A stretch of 43,652 nt of DNA from Streptomyces sp. MUM 178J (GTDB lineage Bacteria > Actinomycetota > Actinomycetes > Streptomycetales > Streptomycetaceae), in NCBI RefSeq assembly GCF_022414575.1, contig NZ_JADWYQ010000051.1, forward strand, positions 1 to 43,652. Reading direction: 5' to 3'. The notes under the pieces are model-generated. The model saw only the letters and a list, made by a program, of their open reading frames with translations. It searched no databases and was not told the DNA's origin. Shown piece after piece: positions 32,816-41,536 of this stretch (position 1 is its first letter; each line of letters begins with the position of its first letter). The position numbers were made by a program, and so were the translations under genes.

Positions 32816-35097
32816 GGCTCGGCCGGCTCCTCCGCCGCGGCGGCCGTCTGCTGGTGCGGGACGGCGGCGAGCGGCCCCGCGGCTCCCCGCTCCGCCGGAG
32901 GCGCCACCGGCAGCACCGTCTCCTCGCCGAGCAGCACATGGCGCACCACTCGCTCCGCGGCCCGCCCGTCGTCGAAGGCGCAGAACCGCTCCCGGAACGC
33001 GGCACGCAGCGTGCGGCTCCGTTCCCCGTCCCAGGAGCCGTCCGTGAAGGCCCGTACGACGTCCTCGGTCGTGCGCGTCACCTCGCCCGGGGTGTCGCCG
33101 GGCAGGCCCGACAGCAGGTCGAAGGTGACGCCGCGGACCGCGCGGTAGATCTCCCAGTCGGGGGCGTGGATGATGATCGGACGGTCCAGCAGGGCGTAGT
33201 CGAACATCAGCGACGAGTAGTCGGTGATCAGCGCGTCGGCCGCAAGGAACAGCTCCTCGACGCCGGGGTGGCCGGAGACGTCGATCAGCCCCGAGCGGCC
33301 GTCCAGCCCGAAGGGGCCGTCCAGCTCCGACCCGTCGTGGAAGTAGTGGGCGCGGACCAGGAACACCGTGTCCTCGCCGCGTTCGCCCAGTTCCCGCACC
33401 ACCCGGTCCAGATCGAGCCGGCAGCTGAAGGTCCGCTCGTAGTCGCGGAAGGTCGGCGCGTAGAGCACGGCTCGCTGTCCCCGGGCGAGGCCGAGCCGCT
33501 CCCGCGCCGCCTCGACCTCGTCGGGGCCCGCGTTGACCAGGACGTCATTGCGCGGATAGCCGGACTCCAGATGGCGCACGGCCCCGGGGTAGGCCCGTGA
33601 CCAGACCTCCGTGGAGTGCGGATTGGACGACAGGCTGAGATCCCACCGGTCGACGCGGCGCAGCAGGCCGCGGAAGTTCATGCCCTGCGCCGCGGCCGGG
33701 TAGTCCTGCTGGCCCATGCCCATCACCTTCAGCGGAGTGCCGTGGTGGGTCATCACATGGATCTGGCCGCGCCGTTTGACCAGGTGGTTGTGGAAGTTGA
33801 CGTTGCTGATGAAGTACGTGCCGCGGGCGAGCACCGACCAATAGCGGAGGGTGCCGGGCACCACATGGTCCACGCCCGGCGGCAGCCCGGCGGCCGCGGC
33901 CTTGGCGGAGACGATCCACACCCCGCGGATGTGCGGGGCCAGTTCGGCCGCCTTGCGGTGGACCGCCGCCGGATTGCAGCTCACGCCGCGGTTCCAGTAC
34001 GCGGTGTAGACGGCCAGCCGCCGGTCGAGCGGACGCAGCCGCTGCAACCGGTAGTACAGCGGCGTCAGTCGCCGTACGGCACGGGCGCGGGCCGCGGCCG
34101 TGAGCGTCAGCAGCCCGCGGCGGGCCGCGAACGCCGCGTCGAGTCCCGTGAGCAGCGCCCCCCGGCCGCCGCACAGCAGTCGCAGCCGCAGCGCCGCGAA
34201 GCCGCGCCGCTGCTGGTGCCCGTGTGGCCGGTGCACCCGGCAGAACGCGGCGACCGCCCGCCTGTAGCGGCGTCTTTGGGTCGCCCTCGGATACGCCTCC
34301 AGCAGCTCCCGGGCCGCCACGTCGAACAGCGCGCCGTGCACCTTTGCGAAGCGCGGTGTGTCGCGCAGCGCCGTGAACAGCTCTCCGAACTGTTCGATGA
34401 GGTCGGCAGACGACGTCTCGGCCTCTTCCGGTTCGGCGACCGCCGGGAGATGGCGCTGTACGCGGTGTTCCACGCACGGCGTCGGCAGCACGGCGACCGA
34501 CTCCGCGGTGACCAGGGTGGCGAGGGCGTACATCCGGTCGCCCTCCGGTCCGGACGCGAAGCCGATCCGCTGTGCGCGATGGACGTCGCTGCGCACGGCA
34601 CGGTTCCAGCACACCGCCGCGACGCCCAGAAGTTCGGGGTGTTCGGCGAGGGTGCACACCTGTGAGGCGCCCGTCTCACGCAGCAGCTGGAGCGAGCGCG
34701 TGGGCTGCGGAACGCCGCGGAACGGGGTGCGCAGATGCCCAAAGAGCAGGACCTCCGGATCCTTGGCCGACTCCAGCCGCTCGGCGATGCGCTCCAGTGC
34801 GCCGGGCAGCAGCACATGGGCGCCTTCGAGGAAGAGGAGATAGTCGCCTGTGGCCCGCTCCGCTCCTGCGGTGCGGCGGTCCTCGGCGCCCGCGGGCTCC
34901 GGCAGATGCACTGCCCGCAGGCGTGGGTCGCCGTCGGCGATCTCGTCGAGCAGCCGGTCCGAGCCGTCCGGGGACCCGTCGGCCACGCCGATGACTTCGA
35001 TGTCCCGGAAGGACTGCGAGAGCACGGATCGGAGGCATTCCCGCAGGGTTCCGCGCACACGGCGGACGGGGACGATGATGCTGAGGCGGGGCGGCAT
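32779..35097 (-). CDS. GT2-like domain (degenerate) fused to CDP-glycerol glycerophosphotransferase
   Basis: 772 aa; ATG at 35097, 51 nt after the neighbouring paralogue's stop. The N-terminus keeps the GT2 opening (LSIIVPVRRVRGTLRECLRS). Where active relatives have D-x-D-D it reads FLEGAH at 89-94, and the donor RNAGLGPARNAG segment is replaced by PEPAGAEDRRTAGAERA. The GT2 half is therefore probably inactive. The C-terminal half is intact: THHGTPLKVMG with His452, ESGYPRNDVL, VLYAPTFRDY, LVRAHYF and TDYSSLMFDY. The C-terminal tail is Ala/Pro-rich and ends in the duplicated 75-bp repeat. It likely polymerises or primes glycerol-phosphate-type wall polymer. Confidence 0.88.
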   Translation of the reverse strand: MPPRLSIIVPVRRVRGTLRECLRSVLSQSFRDIEVIGVADGSPDGSDRLLDEIADGDPRLRAVHLPEPAGAEDRRTAGAERATGDYLLFLEGAHVLLPGALERIAERLESAKDPEVLLFGHLRTPFRGVPQPTRSLQLLRETGASQVCTLAEHPELLGVAAVCWNRAVRSDVHRAQRIGFASGPEGDRMYALATLVTAESVAVLPTPCVEHRVQRHLPAVAEPEEAETSSADLIEQFGELFTALRDTPRFAKVHGALFDVAARELLEAYPRATQRRRYRRAVAAFCRVHRPHGHQQRRGFAALRLRLLCGGRGALLTGLDAAFAARRGLLTLTAAARARAVRRLTPLYYRLQRLRPLDRRLAVYTAYWNRGVSCNPAAVHRKAAELAPHIRGVWIVSAKAAAAGLPPGVDHVVPGTLRYWSVLARGTYFISNVNFHNHLVKRRGQIHVMTHHGTPLKVMGMGQQDYPAAAQGMNFRGLLRRVDRWDLSLSSNPHSTEVWSRAYPGAVRHLESGYPRNDVLVNAGPDEVEAARERLGLARGQRAVLYAPTFRDYERTFSCRLDLDRVVRELGERGEDTVFLVRAHYFHDGSELDGPFGLDGRSGLIDVSGHPGVEELFLAADALITDYSSLMFDYALLDRPIIIHAPDWEIYRAVRGVTFDLLSGLPGDTPGEVTRTTEDVVRAFTDGSWDGERSRTLRAAFRERFCAFDDGRAAERVVRHVLLGEETVLPVAPPAERGAAGPLAAVPHQQTAAAAEEPAEPRVVGSVVPPPR

Positions 35098-35147
35098 GCG
35101 CGGGCTCTTTCTCAAGGGTCGGGCGGACGGAGGGGACGCTGTGGGGC

Positions 35148-37454
35148 TCACGGCCCGGGGACGGTGGACACGGCGGTCGAGGCGTCGCGCTCTGCGCCCT
35201 GTGCCTGGTGGGGCAGCACCCGCGGCCGGTGCGCCGGCGACGGGGCCGGCCGGCGCTCGGCGAGGGGGACGACGGCCGGCAGCCCCGCCGTCTCGTTCAG
35301 GAAGACGCGGCGCACCACGCGCTCCGCGGCGAGCCCGTCGTCGTTCGGGCAGAACCGCTCTCGGAAGGAGGCGCGCAGCTGCGCCGAGCGTGAGCCCTGC
35401 CAGTGCCCGCTGGTGAAGATGTCGATCAGCTCGTCCTCGTCGCGGGCGACCGCTCCCGGCGGTGTGGCCCGTACGTCGAAGTACAGCCCGCGGGCGGCCT
35501 CGTACGCCTCCCAGTCGCCGGTGTGCAGCACGATGGGCCGGTCCAGGTTGGCGTAGTCGAACATCAGGGACGAGTAGTCGGTGAGCAGCGTGTCGGAGGC
35601 GAGGCACAGCTCCTCGACGCTGGGGTGGTCCGTTACGTCGAGGATGCGCGGCGGCTTCCCGGTGGCGGCCGGGGCCGGCAGCCCGTCGCCGAGGTGGTGC
35701 GAGCGGGTGAGCAGTGTGAAACGGGGGCCGAGCGCCGTCGCGAGCCGCTCCAGGTCCAGCGGGGAGCGCTGGGTGCGGCGGTAGTCGCGGTGGGCAGGCG
35801 CGTACAGCACGGCCACGGCGTCCTCCGGCAGGCCCAGGGACGCGCGCGCCGCGGCCACGTCGTCGGCGTCGGCGCGCTGGAACACGTCGTTGCGCGGAGC
35901 GCCGTACTCCAGGACGGTGGCGGCGGCCGGGTAGACCCGCTCCCACACCAGCGTGGAGTGTCGGTTCGCGGAGAGCGAGTAGTCCCATGTGTCGGCGTCG
36001 GCGAGGAGCTGCTCGAAATCCGTGCGACCGCCCGCCGCCGGGCGCTCCTGGAGGTCGAGTCCCATGGACTTCAATGGGGTGCCGCAGTGGGTCTGGAGGA
36101 TGATCTGCCCGCGCCGTTTGGCCGGCCGCCGGTCGAGGCCGGTGTCGCTGACCAGGCCGGTGTTGCCGACCAGGTAGGTGGCGCGGGCCAGGGCGGTGAG
36201 GTAGGCGAAGCCGCCGGGCCGCAGCCGGCGGGCGGCCGCGGGGACGGTGTGCGCGTGCTCGGGGTCGCAGACCCAGGCGGTGCGCAGCCTCGGGACGAGT
36301 TCCCGGGCTTTCGCCTCGATCGCGGCGGGGTGGCAGGTGTAGCCGCGGCTCCCGTACGCGGAGAAGACGGCGTGTCCCGGCCGCAGCGGCAGCCGGAGCT
36401 GGATGCGGTAGTGCAGCCGCAGCGCGGCGGCGCGCAGCGCCTGTACGCCCGTGGCCGCGGCCCTGCGCGTCCGGGCGCGCAGCCGGTTCAGGCTCCGCAG
36501 GGTGGTGAAGGTGCGGCGCAGACCGAGTCCGAGGAGGGCGTGGCGCAGCCGGTCGCGGCCCGCGGGGGCCGCGCCGGGACAGCGGTGGCGGCGGCAGTGG
36601 GCGCGGGCCCGGCGGAAGAACTCGGGGCGGCTGCCGCGCGGCAGCCGCCCCGGGGAGGCGGCGATCGCCGCGAAGTGGTCCAGCATCCGGCGGAAGAGGA
36701 TGGGCCGCCACCGGGCGAGTGCGGGCCGGTCGGCGAGGAAGGCGAAGACCCGGTCGTACTGGTCGAAGACGTCGAAGTGCCTGCGGTCGGCGGTGGCCAG
36801 GATGTTGCCGCCCTGGCGGCGCTGCCGGTAGTGGACGCAGACCTGGTCGAGTGTGGCGAGGGAGTCGGCGGTCAGCAGCGCCGGATAGGTCCAGGGGGTG
36901 TCCTCGTAGTAGCCGGGTGGGAAGGTCAGGCCCTCGCGTTCGATGAACTCCCGCTTGTACGCCTTGTTCCACACGACCATCAGCAGTTTCAGCAGTTCCG
37001 GGCGGTCGGTGAGCCGGAAGGGGGCCGGGCCCTGTTCGGTGAGGAGGGCGGCGAGCTTGTTGCGCACCGTCCGGCCCGTCCAGTAGGTGCGGGCGTAGTC
37101 AAAGACCAGCACCTCGGGTGCACCGGTCGCCTCGATCCGGTCGGCGATGGCGCGCAGTGCGCCGGGGACCAGGGTGTCGTCGCCGTCGAGGAAGATGACG
37201 TAGTCGCCGTGGGCCTGCTTGAGTCCGGCGTTGCGGGCCGGGCCGAGGCCCGCGTTCCGCGGCAGATGCACGGGGCGCACCCGGGGGTCGCGGGCCGCGA
37301 ACTCGTCGATGATCGCTCCGCAGGCGTCGGGGGAGCAGTCGTCGACGGCGATCAGTTCGAGACCGTCGTAGCTCTGGCTCAGCACCGACTCCAGGCATGC
37401 GTGCAGATAGGCCTGGACCTTGAACGCGGGGACGATGACGCTGAACCGGGGCAC
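35148..37454 (-). CDS. GT2 glycosyltransferase fused to CDP-glycerol glycerophosphotransferase-like domain (HGTP His to Cys)
   Basis: 768 aa from GTG 37454; GGA lies about 8 nt upstream, a weak site. The GT2 half is complete: FSVIVPAFKVQAYLHACLES, AVDDCSPDACG, RNAGLGPARNAGL and DxDD at D90-G-D92-D93. The C-terminal half has YSLSANRHST, APRNDVF, VLYAPAHRDY, TRSHHLG and TDYSSLMFDY, but the HGTP motif is THCGTPLKSMG. Cys457 thus replaces the histidine found essential in TagF-like enzymes. The polymerase half may be inactive, altered or a lectin-like remnant. It is the first gene of a likely two-gene operon with the paralogue at 32779-35097. Confidence 0.87.
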   Translation of the reverse strand: MPRFSVIVPAFKVQAYLHACLESVLSQSYDGLELIAVDDCSPDACGAIIDEFAARDPRVRPVHLPRNAGLGPARNAGLKQAHGDYVIFLDGDDTLVPGALRAIADRIEATGAPEVLVFDYARTYWTGRTVRNKLAALLTEQGPAPFRLTDRPELLKLLMVVWNKAYKREFIEREGLTFPPGYYEDTPWTYPALLTADSLATLDQVCVHYRQRRQGGNILATADRRHFDVFDQYDRVFAFLADRPALARWRPILFRRMLDHFAAIAASPGRLPRGSRPEFFRRARAHCRRHRCPGAAPAGRDRLRHALLGLGLRRTFTTLRSLNRLRARTRRAAATGVQALRAAALRLHYRIQLRLPLRPGHAVFSAYGSRGYTCHPAAIEAKARELVPRLRTAWVCDPEHAHTVPAAARRLRPGGFAYLTALARATYLVGNTGLVSDTGLDRRPAKRRGQIILQTHCGTPLKSMGLDLQERPAAGGRTDFEQLLADADTWDYSLSANRHSTLVWERVYPAAATVLEYGAPRNDVFQRADADDVAAARASLGLPEDAVAVLYAPAHRDYRRTQRSPLDLERLATALGPRFTLLTRSHHLGDGLPAPAATGKPPRILDVTDHPSVEELCLASDTLLTDYSSLMFDYANLDRPIVLHTGDWEAYEAARGLYFDVRATPPGAVARDEDELIDIFTSGHWQGSRSAQLRASFRERFCPNDDGLAAERVVRRVFLNETAGLPAVVPLAERRPAPSPAHRPRVLPHQAQGAERDASTAVSTVPGP

Positions 37455-37521
37455 GGCACATATCCAGTCGTTTGGCGCGGGCAGTTGGCCCGAGAACGTC
37501 TGATGGGATGACCTGGTTACG

Positions 37522-37538
37522 CCGTCTGCTGCAGACGG
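37522..37538 (-). promoter_or_regulatory. Palindrome upstream of the 37454 gene
   Basis: CCGTCTGC-T-GCAGACGG is a perfect 8-bp inverted repeat with a 1-bp centre, 68 bp before the GTG at 37454. It has the form of a repressor operator, but no matching regulator gene is in the window. Confidence 0.4.
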
Positions 37539-37548
37539 GGGACGTACA

Positions 37549-37591
37549 GCGGGCGACGGCCCGGTGAACAGGCCTCAAGGCCGTCGCCCGC
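37549..37591 (-). terminator. Terminator of the sugar ABC operon
   Basis: A perfect 13-bp stem GCGGGCGACGGCC (37549-37561)/GGCCGTCGCCCGC (37579-37591) with a 17-nt loop lies 89 bp after the last permease stop (37680) on the minus strand. Confidence 0.75.
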
Positions 37592-37679
37592 GTCAACTCG
37601 TCGTCGGTGCGACAAATTTACGCACGCGGTTGACGCTTCACGGCTCCGGTGCACCGCTCCGGTGCGGGTCGTGCGCCGC

Positions 37680-38591
37680 TCATTTGACCGCTCCCGCCAT
37701 GACGCCGGAGACGAACTGGCGCTGGAAGGCGAAGAACACGGCCAGCGGAATGACCATGGAGAGAAACGCTCCCGGGGCGAGGACGTCGATGTTGTTGCCG
37801 AACTGCCGTACCTGGCGCTGCAGGGCGACCGTGATGGGCGCGCTCTCGGAGTCCGCGAAGATCAGCGCGACGAGCATGTCGTTCCACACCCACAGGAACT
37901 GGAAGATCCCCAGTGAGGCGATCGCGGGTGCGCCCAGTGGCAGCACGACCCGGGCGAACAGCCGTATCTCGCCCGCTCCGTCGAGGCGTGCGGCCTCCAG
38001 CAGCTCCCGCGGGATCTCCGCGAAGAAGTTGCGCAGCAGGAAGATCGCGAAGGGGAGGCCGAAGGCGACATGGAACAGGACCACTCCGAGTGTGGTCTCG
38101 AAGATCCCGACGACGCCGAACAGCTTGGAAACCGGCACCAGGGCGACCTGCACGGGGACCACCAGGAGGCCGACGACGACCAGGAACCACCAGTCGCGGC
38201 CGGGGAAGTCCATCCAGGCGAAGGCATATCCGGCGAGAGCGCCGATCATCACCACCAGCACCGTGGCCGGGACGGTGATCATGACGGTGGAGAGCAGGGA
38301 GTCGGTGATCGCCTCGTTCTCCAGCAGCTGCCGGTAGTTCTCCGTGGTGAGCTGCGCGGGCCGGGTGAAGACCTGCCACCAGCCGCTGCCGGCGATGTCG
38401 CTCGAGCCGCGCAGCGAGGAGATCAGCAGTCCGAAGGCGGGCATCAGCCAGAACAGGCCGACGAGCACGAGGAAGGCGCGGACGGCCCCGCCGCCGGCGC
38501 GGGCCGCGGCGCGCGCGGCCGGGGACTGCCGCGCCTTGGGGTGCTGTGCCGTCCGCACTCGCGTCGTCACGGTGTCGGGCTGCGCGGTCAT
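37680..38591 (-). CDS. Carbohydrate ABC transporter permease (MalG-type)
   Basis: 303 aa. The ATG at 38591 overlaps the stop of the other permease (ATGA) and has GGGAG about 9 nt upstream. Six membrane segments are visible, starting with AFLVLVGLFWLMPAFGLLIS. The EAA loop that contacts the ATPase is EIPRELLEAARLDGAGEIRL followed by FARVVLPLGAPA, and WNDMLVALIFADSESAPITV is typical of CUT1 sugar permeases. It forms the membrane channel with the protein encoded at 38588-39940. No ATPase gene is next to it. In Streptomyces a shared ATPase (MsiK) usually serves such importers. Confidence 0.92.
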   Translation of the reverse strand: MTAQPDTVTTRVRTAQHPKARQSPAARAAARAGGGAVRAFLVLVGLFWLMPAFGLLISSLRGSSDIAGSGWWQVFTRPAQLTTENYRQLLENEAITDSLLSTVMITVPATVLVVMIGALAGYAFAWMDFPGRDWWFLVVVGLLVVPVQVALVPVSKLFGVVGIFETTLGVVLFHVAFGLPFAIFLLRNFFAEIPRELLEAARLDGAGEIRLFARVVLPLGAPAIASLGIFQFLWVWNDMLVALIFADSESAPITVALQRQVRQFGNNIDVLAPGAFLSMVIPLAVFFAFQRQFVSGVMAGAVK

Positions 38592-39940
38592 CGGCGGCTC
38601 TCCCTTCGCAGCCTGCGGATGTTGACGAGCATCACCGGGACGACGAGCAGGAGCAGCAGGACGGCGATGGCGCTGCCGAGGCCGAGGTCCGCGTCCGTGC
38701 CGAACGAGGAGCGGTACAGCTGCAGCGCCAGCACATTGGCGTCGTCCTGTGCGGAGCCGGGCGCGATGACGAAGACCAGGTCGAAGATCTTCATCACATT
38801 GATCATCAGCGTGACCAGCACCACGACCAGGACGGGCGCGAGCAGTGGGACGGTGACCTTGCGGAACACCTGCCACTCGTTCGCTCCGTCGACGCGCGCC
38901 GCCTCCAGCAGCTCACGCGGCACGCTCGCCAGACCAGCCGCGATGAGCACCATCGCGAAGCCCGCCCACATCCACACATAGCTGCCGATGATCGCCGGGG
39001 TGACGAGCGTCGGGCCGAGCCAGTTGACGCCGTTGTACGGCTCGCGGAAGTTCTCGCCGGGCAGCCGAAGCGTCGCGCCGTCGGCGGACGCGGGCAGGGT
39101 GAACACCCCGTCCGGCCCGGCCCGCGTGGAGGCGACGACCTCACCGTCCTTGACGGCCTCCACCTTGATGCCTTTCAGGCCCAGCTCCGCCGGGTCGACG
39201 GCGTTGGGGGCCCCGCCGCCGCCCCGGGTGAAGTCCAGCCAGGCGGTGCCGGTCACCGTGCCGTCGGCGGCGGGCTCCGCCTCACGCGCGGGCCGGGCGT
39301 CCGACGGCATCCTCGCCGGGGAGACCCCGATCAGCGGCAGCCGGACCGAAACGCTCGCGGACACCGGCTCCTTGGTGACAAAAGCCCCGTCCTCGCCCGC
39401 CTCGAGCGGATGGACGGGCAGCGGACGGGCCTTGGGGAAGCCGGCCGACTCGGAGAAGGTGTCATGGACGCCCACCCATACCGCGTTGGCGACCCCGCGG
39501 TCCGGGTCCTGCTCGTAGACCAGCCGGAAGATGATGCCTGCGGCCAGCATCGAGATCGCCATCGGCATGAAGACGATCAGCTTGAACGCCGTGCCCCAGC
39601 GGACGCGTTCGGTCAGCACGGCGAAGATCAGACCGAGCGCGGTGGCGACGGTCGGGGCCAGCACCACCCAGATGGCCGTGTTCTTCACCGCGGTGAAGGT
39701 CGTGTCGTCGGAGAAGATCGCCGCGTAGTTGTCGAGCCCGGCGAACGAGTCCCCGGTCCGGTCGAGGAACGAGCGATACAGCGAGTACCCGATCGGGTAG
39801 ACCACGAGCGCGCCCAGCAGCACCAGCGCGGGCAGCAGGAACGCCGCCGCGACCGCCCGGTGCCTGCGGGCCGTGCTCCTGCGCTTGTCCACGGGGGGCG
39901 CCGGTGCGCCGGCCGGGCCCCCGGAGGCGGTCGGTGCCAC
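38588..39940 (-). CDS. Carbohydrate ABC transporter permease (MalF-type) with large extracytoplasmic insert
   Basis: 450 aa, about 140 longer than usual; GTG at 39940, 4 nt after the binding-protein stop. TM1 lies at about 29-52, TM2 at about 86-108 and TM3 at about 119-141. An insert at about 143-308 follows, before TM4 (LVTPAIIGSYVWMWAGFAMV). The EAA loop is SVPRELLEAARVDGANEWQV at 339-358. The insert contains GLKGIKVEAVKDGEVVAST, then GPDGVFTLPA, the strand-and-turn pattern of a carboxypeptidase-regulatory/CnaB-like beta sandwich. MalF of E. coli also has an extracytoplasmic loop (P2) at this place, which contacts the binding protein. The sugar is unknown. Confidence 0.9.
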   Translation of the reverse strand: MAPTASGGPAGAPAPPVDKRRSTARRHRAVAAAFLLPALVLLGALVVYPIGYSLYRSFLDRTGDSFAGLDNYAAIFSDDTTFTAVKNTAIWVVLAPTVATALGLIFAVLTERVRWGTAFKLIVFMPMAISMLAAGIIFRLVYEQDPDRGVANAVWVGVHDTFSESAGFPKARPLPVHPLEAGEDGAFVTKEPVSASVSVRLPLIGVSPARMPSDARPAREAEPAADGTVTGTAWLDFTRGGGGAPNAVDPAELGLKGIKVEAVKDGEVVASTRAGPDGVFTLPASADGATLRLPGENFREPYNGVNWLGPTLVTPAIIGSYVWMWAGFAMVLIAAGLASVPRELLEAARVDGANEWQVFRKVTVPLLAPVLVVVLVTLMINVMKIFDLVFVIAPGSAQDDANVLALQLYRSSFGTDADLGLGSAIAVLLLLLVVPVMLVNIRRLRRESRR

Positions 39941-39944
39941 CGCG

Positions 39945-41312
39945 TCAGCTCTTGAACGCCTTGGCGGCCTCCGACTCCAGCTTCTGCTGGGCGCCCGCCA
40001 CGTCGTCGGGGTTCTTCAGGAAGTCCTGGAGGATCTTCCACTCGCCCTTGCCGGGCGTGCCGCCGAACGACTGCGGCATCTGGTCCGACATGTCAAAGCG
40101 GACGTCGTCTCCCGCGTCGATCAGCGCCTCGGCGATGCCCCGCTGGACGTCGTTCGGGTACGCGGCCGGATCAAGCGCCTTGTTGGGGGAGAGGAAGCCG
40201 CCCGCGCCCGCCGAGATCGCGGCCGCGTCCGGGGAGGCCAGGAAGGTCAGCAGCGCCTGGGCGCCCTTGCTGTCCGTCAGCGCCACCGCCGCGTCGCCGC
40301 CCGTCACCACCGGCGGCTCGGACCCGACCGCGGGGAACGGGAACACCTTGGCGTCCGTGCCGATCTTCGCCTCGGTCTGGGCGATGTTGACGGTCACGAA
40401 GTCGCCTTCGAAGACCATCGCGCCCTTGGGCTGGTCGCCGCCGGTGAAGGTCTGGGTGACGGACGCCGGGAACTCCGTCTGGAGCGCGCCGTCCGCGCCG
40501 CCCGCGATCAGCTCGGGCCTGCCGAACAGTTCGCCCAGCGTGGTCAGCGCGTCCTTCACGGAGGCATCGGTCCACTTGATCTCGTGCTTGGCCAGCTGGT
40601 CGTACTTCTCGGGGCCCGCCTGGGAGAGATACACGTTCTCGAACCAGTCGGTGAGCGTCCAGCCGTCCGCGCCGGCCACCGAGACGGGGGTGACGCCCGA
40701 CGCGGAGATCGTCTCGGCCGTGGTGAGGAAGTCCTTCCAGGTGCTCGGCGGGGTCACGCCCGCGTTCTCGAAGGCCGTGTTGTTGTACCAGACCAGGGAC
40801 TTGTTGGCGGCCTTGTAGTACACGCCGTACTGGGCTCCGTCCACCGCGCCGAGATCCCGCCAGACCTGGGCGTAGTTCTTCTCCAGCTGCGCCATGGCCT
40901 CCGGGCCGACCGGCTTGGCCCACTTGCGCTGCACGGCCTGCCGGATCGCCCCGACCTGCGGGAGCATGGCCACATCCGGGGGACTGCCGCCCGCGATCTT
41001 CGTACCGAGGAAGTTGACGATCGGGTCCTGAGCCGGGACGAAGGTCACTTCGGCTCCGGTGCGCTTCTCGAACTCGTCGAGGACCTTGGTGAAGTTCTCC
41101 TGTTCCGGGCCGCTCCAGACCGCGGCGACCTGGACCGTCTCACCGTCCAGCTTGGGGAGTTGGACGGTGGCCGCCGCGGAGGTCTGGTTGTCGCCGGGCG
41201 ATACGCCGTCCTTGTCGCCGTCGCCGTCGCCGTCCCCACAGCCGGTGAGGGTGAGCGCGCCTATGGCGCAGAGCACCACGGCGGCCTTGCTCGTACGAAG
41301 AGTTGTGCGCAT
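39945..41312 (-). CDS. Carbohydrate ABC transporter substrate-binding lipoprotein
   Basis: 455 aa from ATG 41312, with GAAGGAG upstream. The signal peptide ends in a lipobox, GALTLTGC with Cys25, followed by an Asp/Gly-rich linker (DGDGDGDKDG). The mature part starts VQVAAVWSGPEQENFTKVLD, typical of the family 1 sugar-binding proteins, with WYNNTAFENAG and TPPSTWKDF. It binds a sugar or oligosaccharide outside the membrane and hands it to the two permeases. It is the first gene of the operon, so the promoter lies in 41313-41536. No clear operator of LacI type was found there. Confidence 0.93.
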   Translation of the reverse strand: MRTTLRTSKAAVVLCAIGALTLTGCGDGDGDGDKDGVSPGDNQTSAAATVQLPKLDGETVQVAAVWSGPEQENFTKVLDEFEKRTGAEVTFVPAQDPIVNFLGTKIAGGSPPDVAMLPQVGAIRQAVQRKWAKPVGPEAMAQLEKNYAQVWRDLGAVDGAQYGVYYKAANKSLVWYNNTAFENAGVTPPSTWKDFLTTAETISASGVTPVSVAGADGWTLTDWFENVYLSQAGPEKYDQLAKHEIKWTDASVKDALTTLGELFGRPELIAGGADGALQTEFPASVTQTFTGGDQPKGAMVFEGDFVTVNIAQTEAKIGTDAKVFPFPAVGSEPPVVTGGDAAVALTDSKGAQALLTFLASPDAAAISAGAGGFLSPNKALDPAAYPNDVQRGIAEALIDAGDDVRFDMSDQMPQSFGGTPGKGEWKILQDFLKNPDDVAGAQQKLESEAAKAFKS

Positions 41313-41536
41313 CTCTGCCCCGTCTCCTTCGTGCGCGTGCATCCCATGCGCCGTTTCGCGGGTCGAGCGTGCTGGTGACCGAAACCGGCGCGTCCCGTGA
41401 CCGACAGGTGTACGCCCGGCCCGTCGCACGCCGCAATACCGCGCCGGCAGTCAGCCCGCCTTCTGTGATGCCCTTGTGACGCTCTGCCTCCGGCTGCACG
41501 GTGATCCGCCGCTCTCGGCGGCGACTGGACCCCGGC

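Noticed and set aside
32779..36972. Reading the 32779-35097 gene as a 1397-aa protein
   Set aside because: The extra N-terminal part is a shifted frame of the neighbouring paralogue. Homology begins at MPPRLSIIVP (35097).
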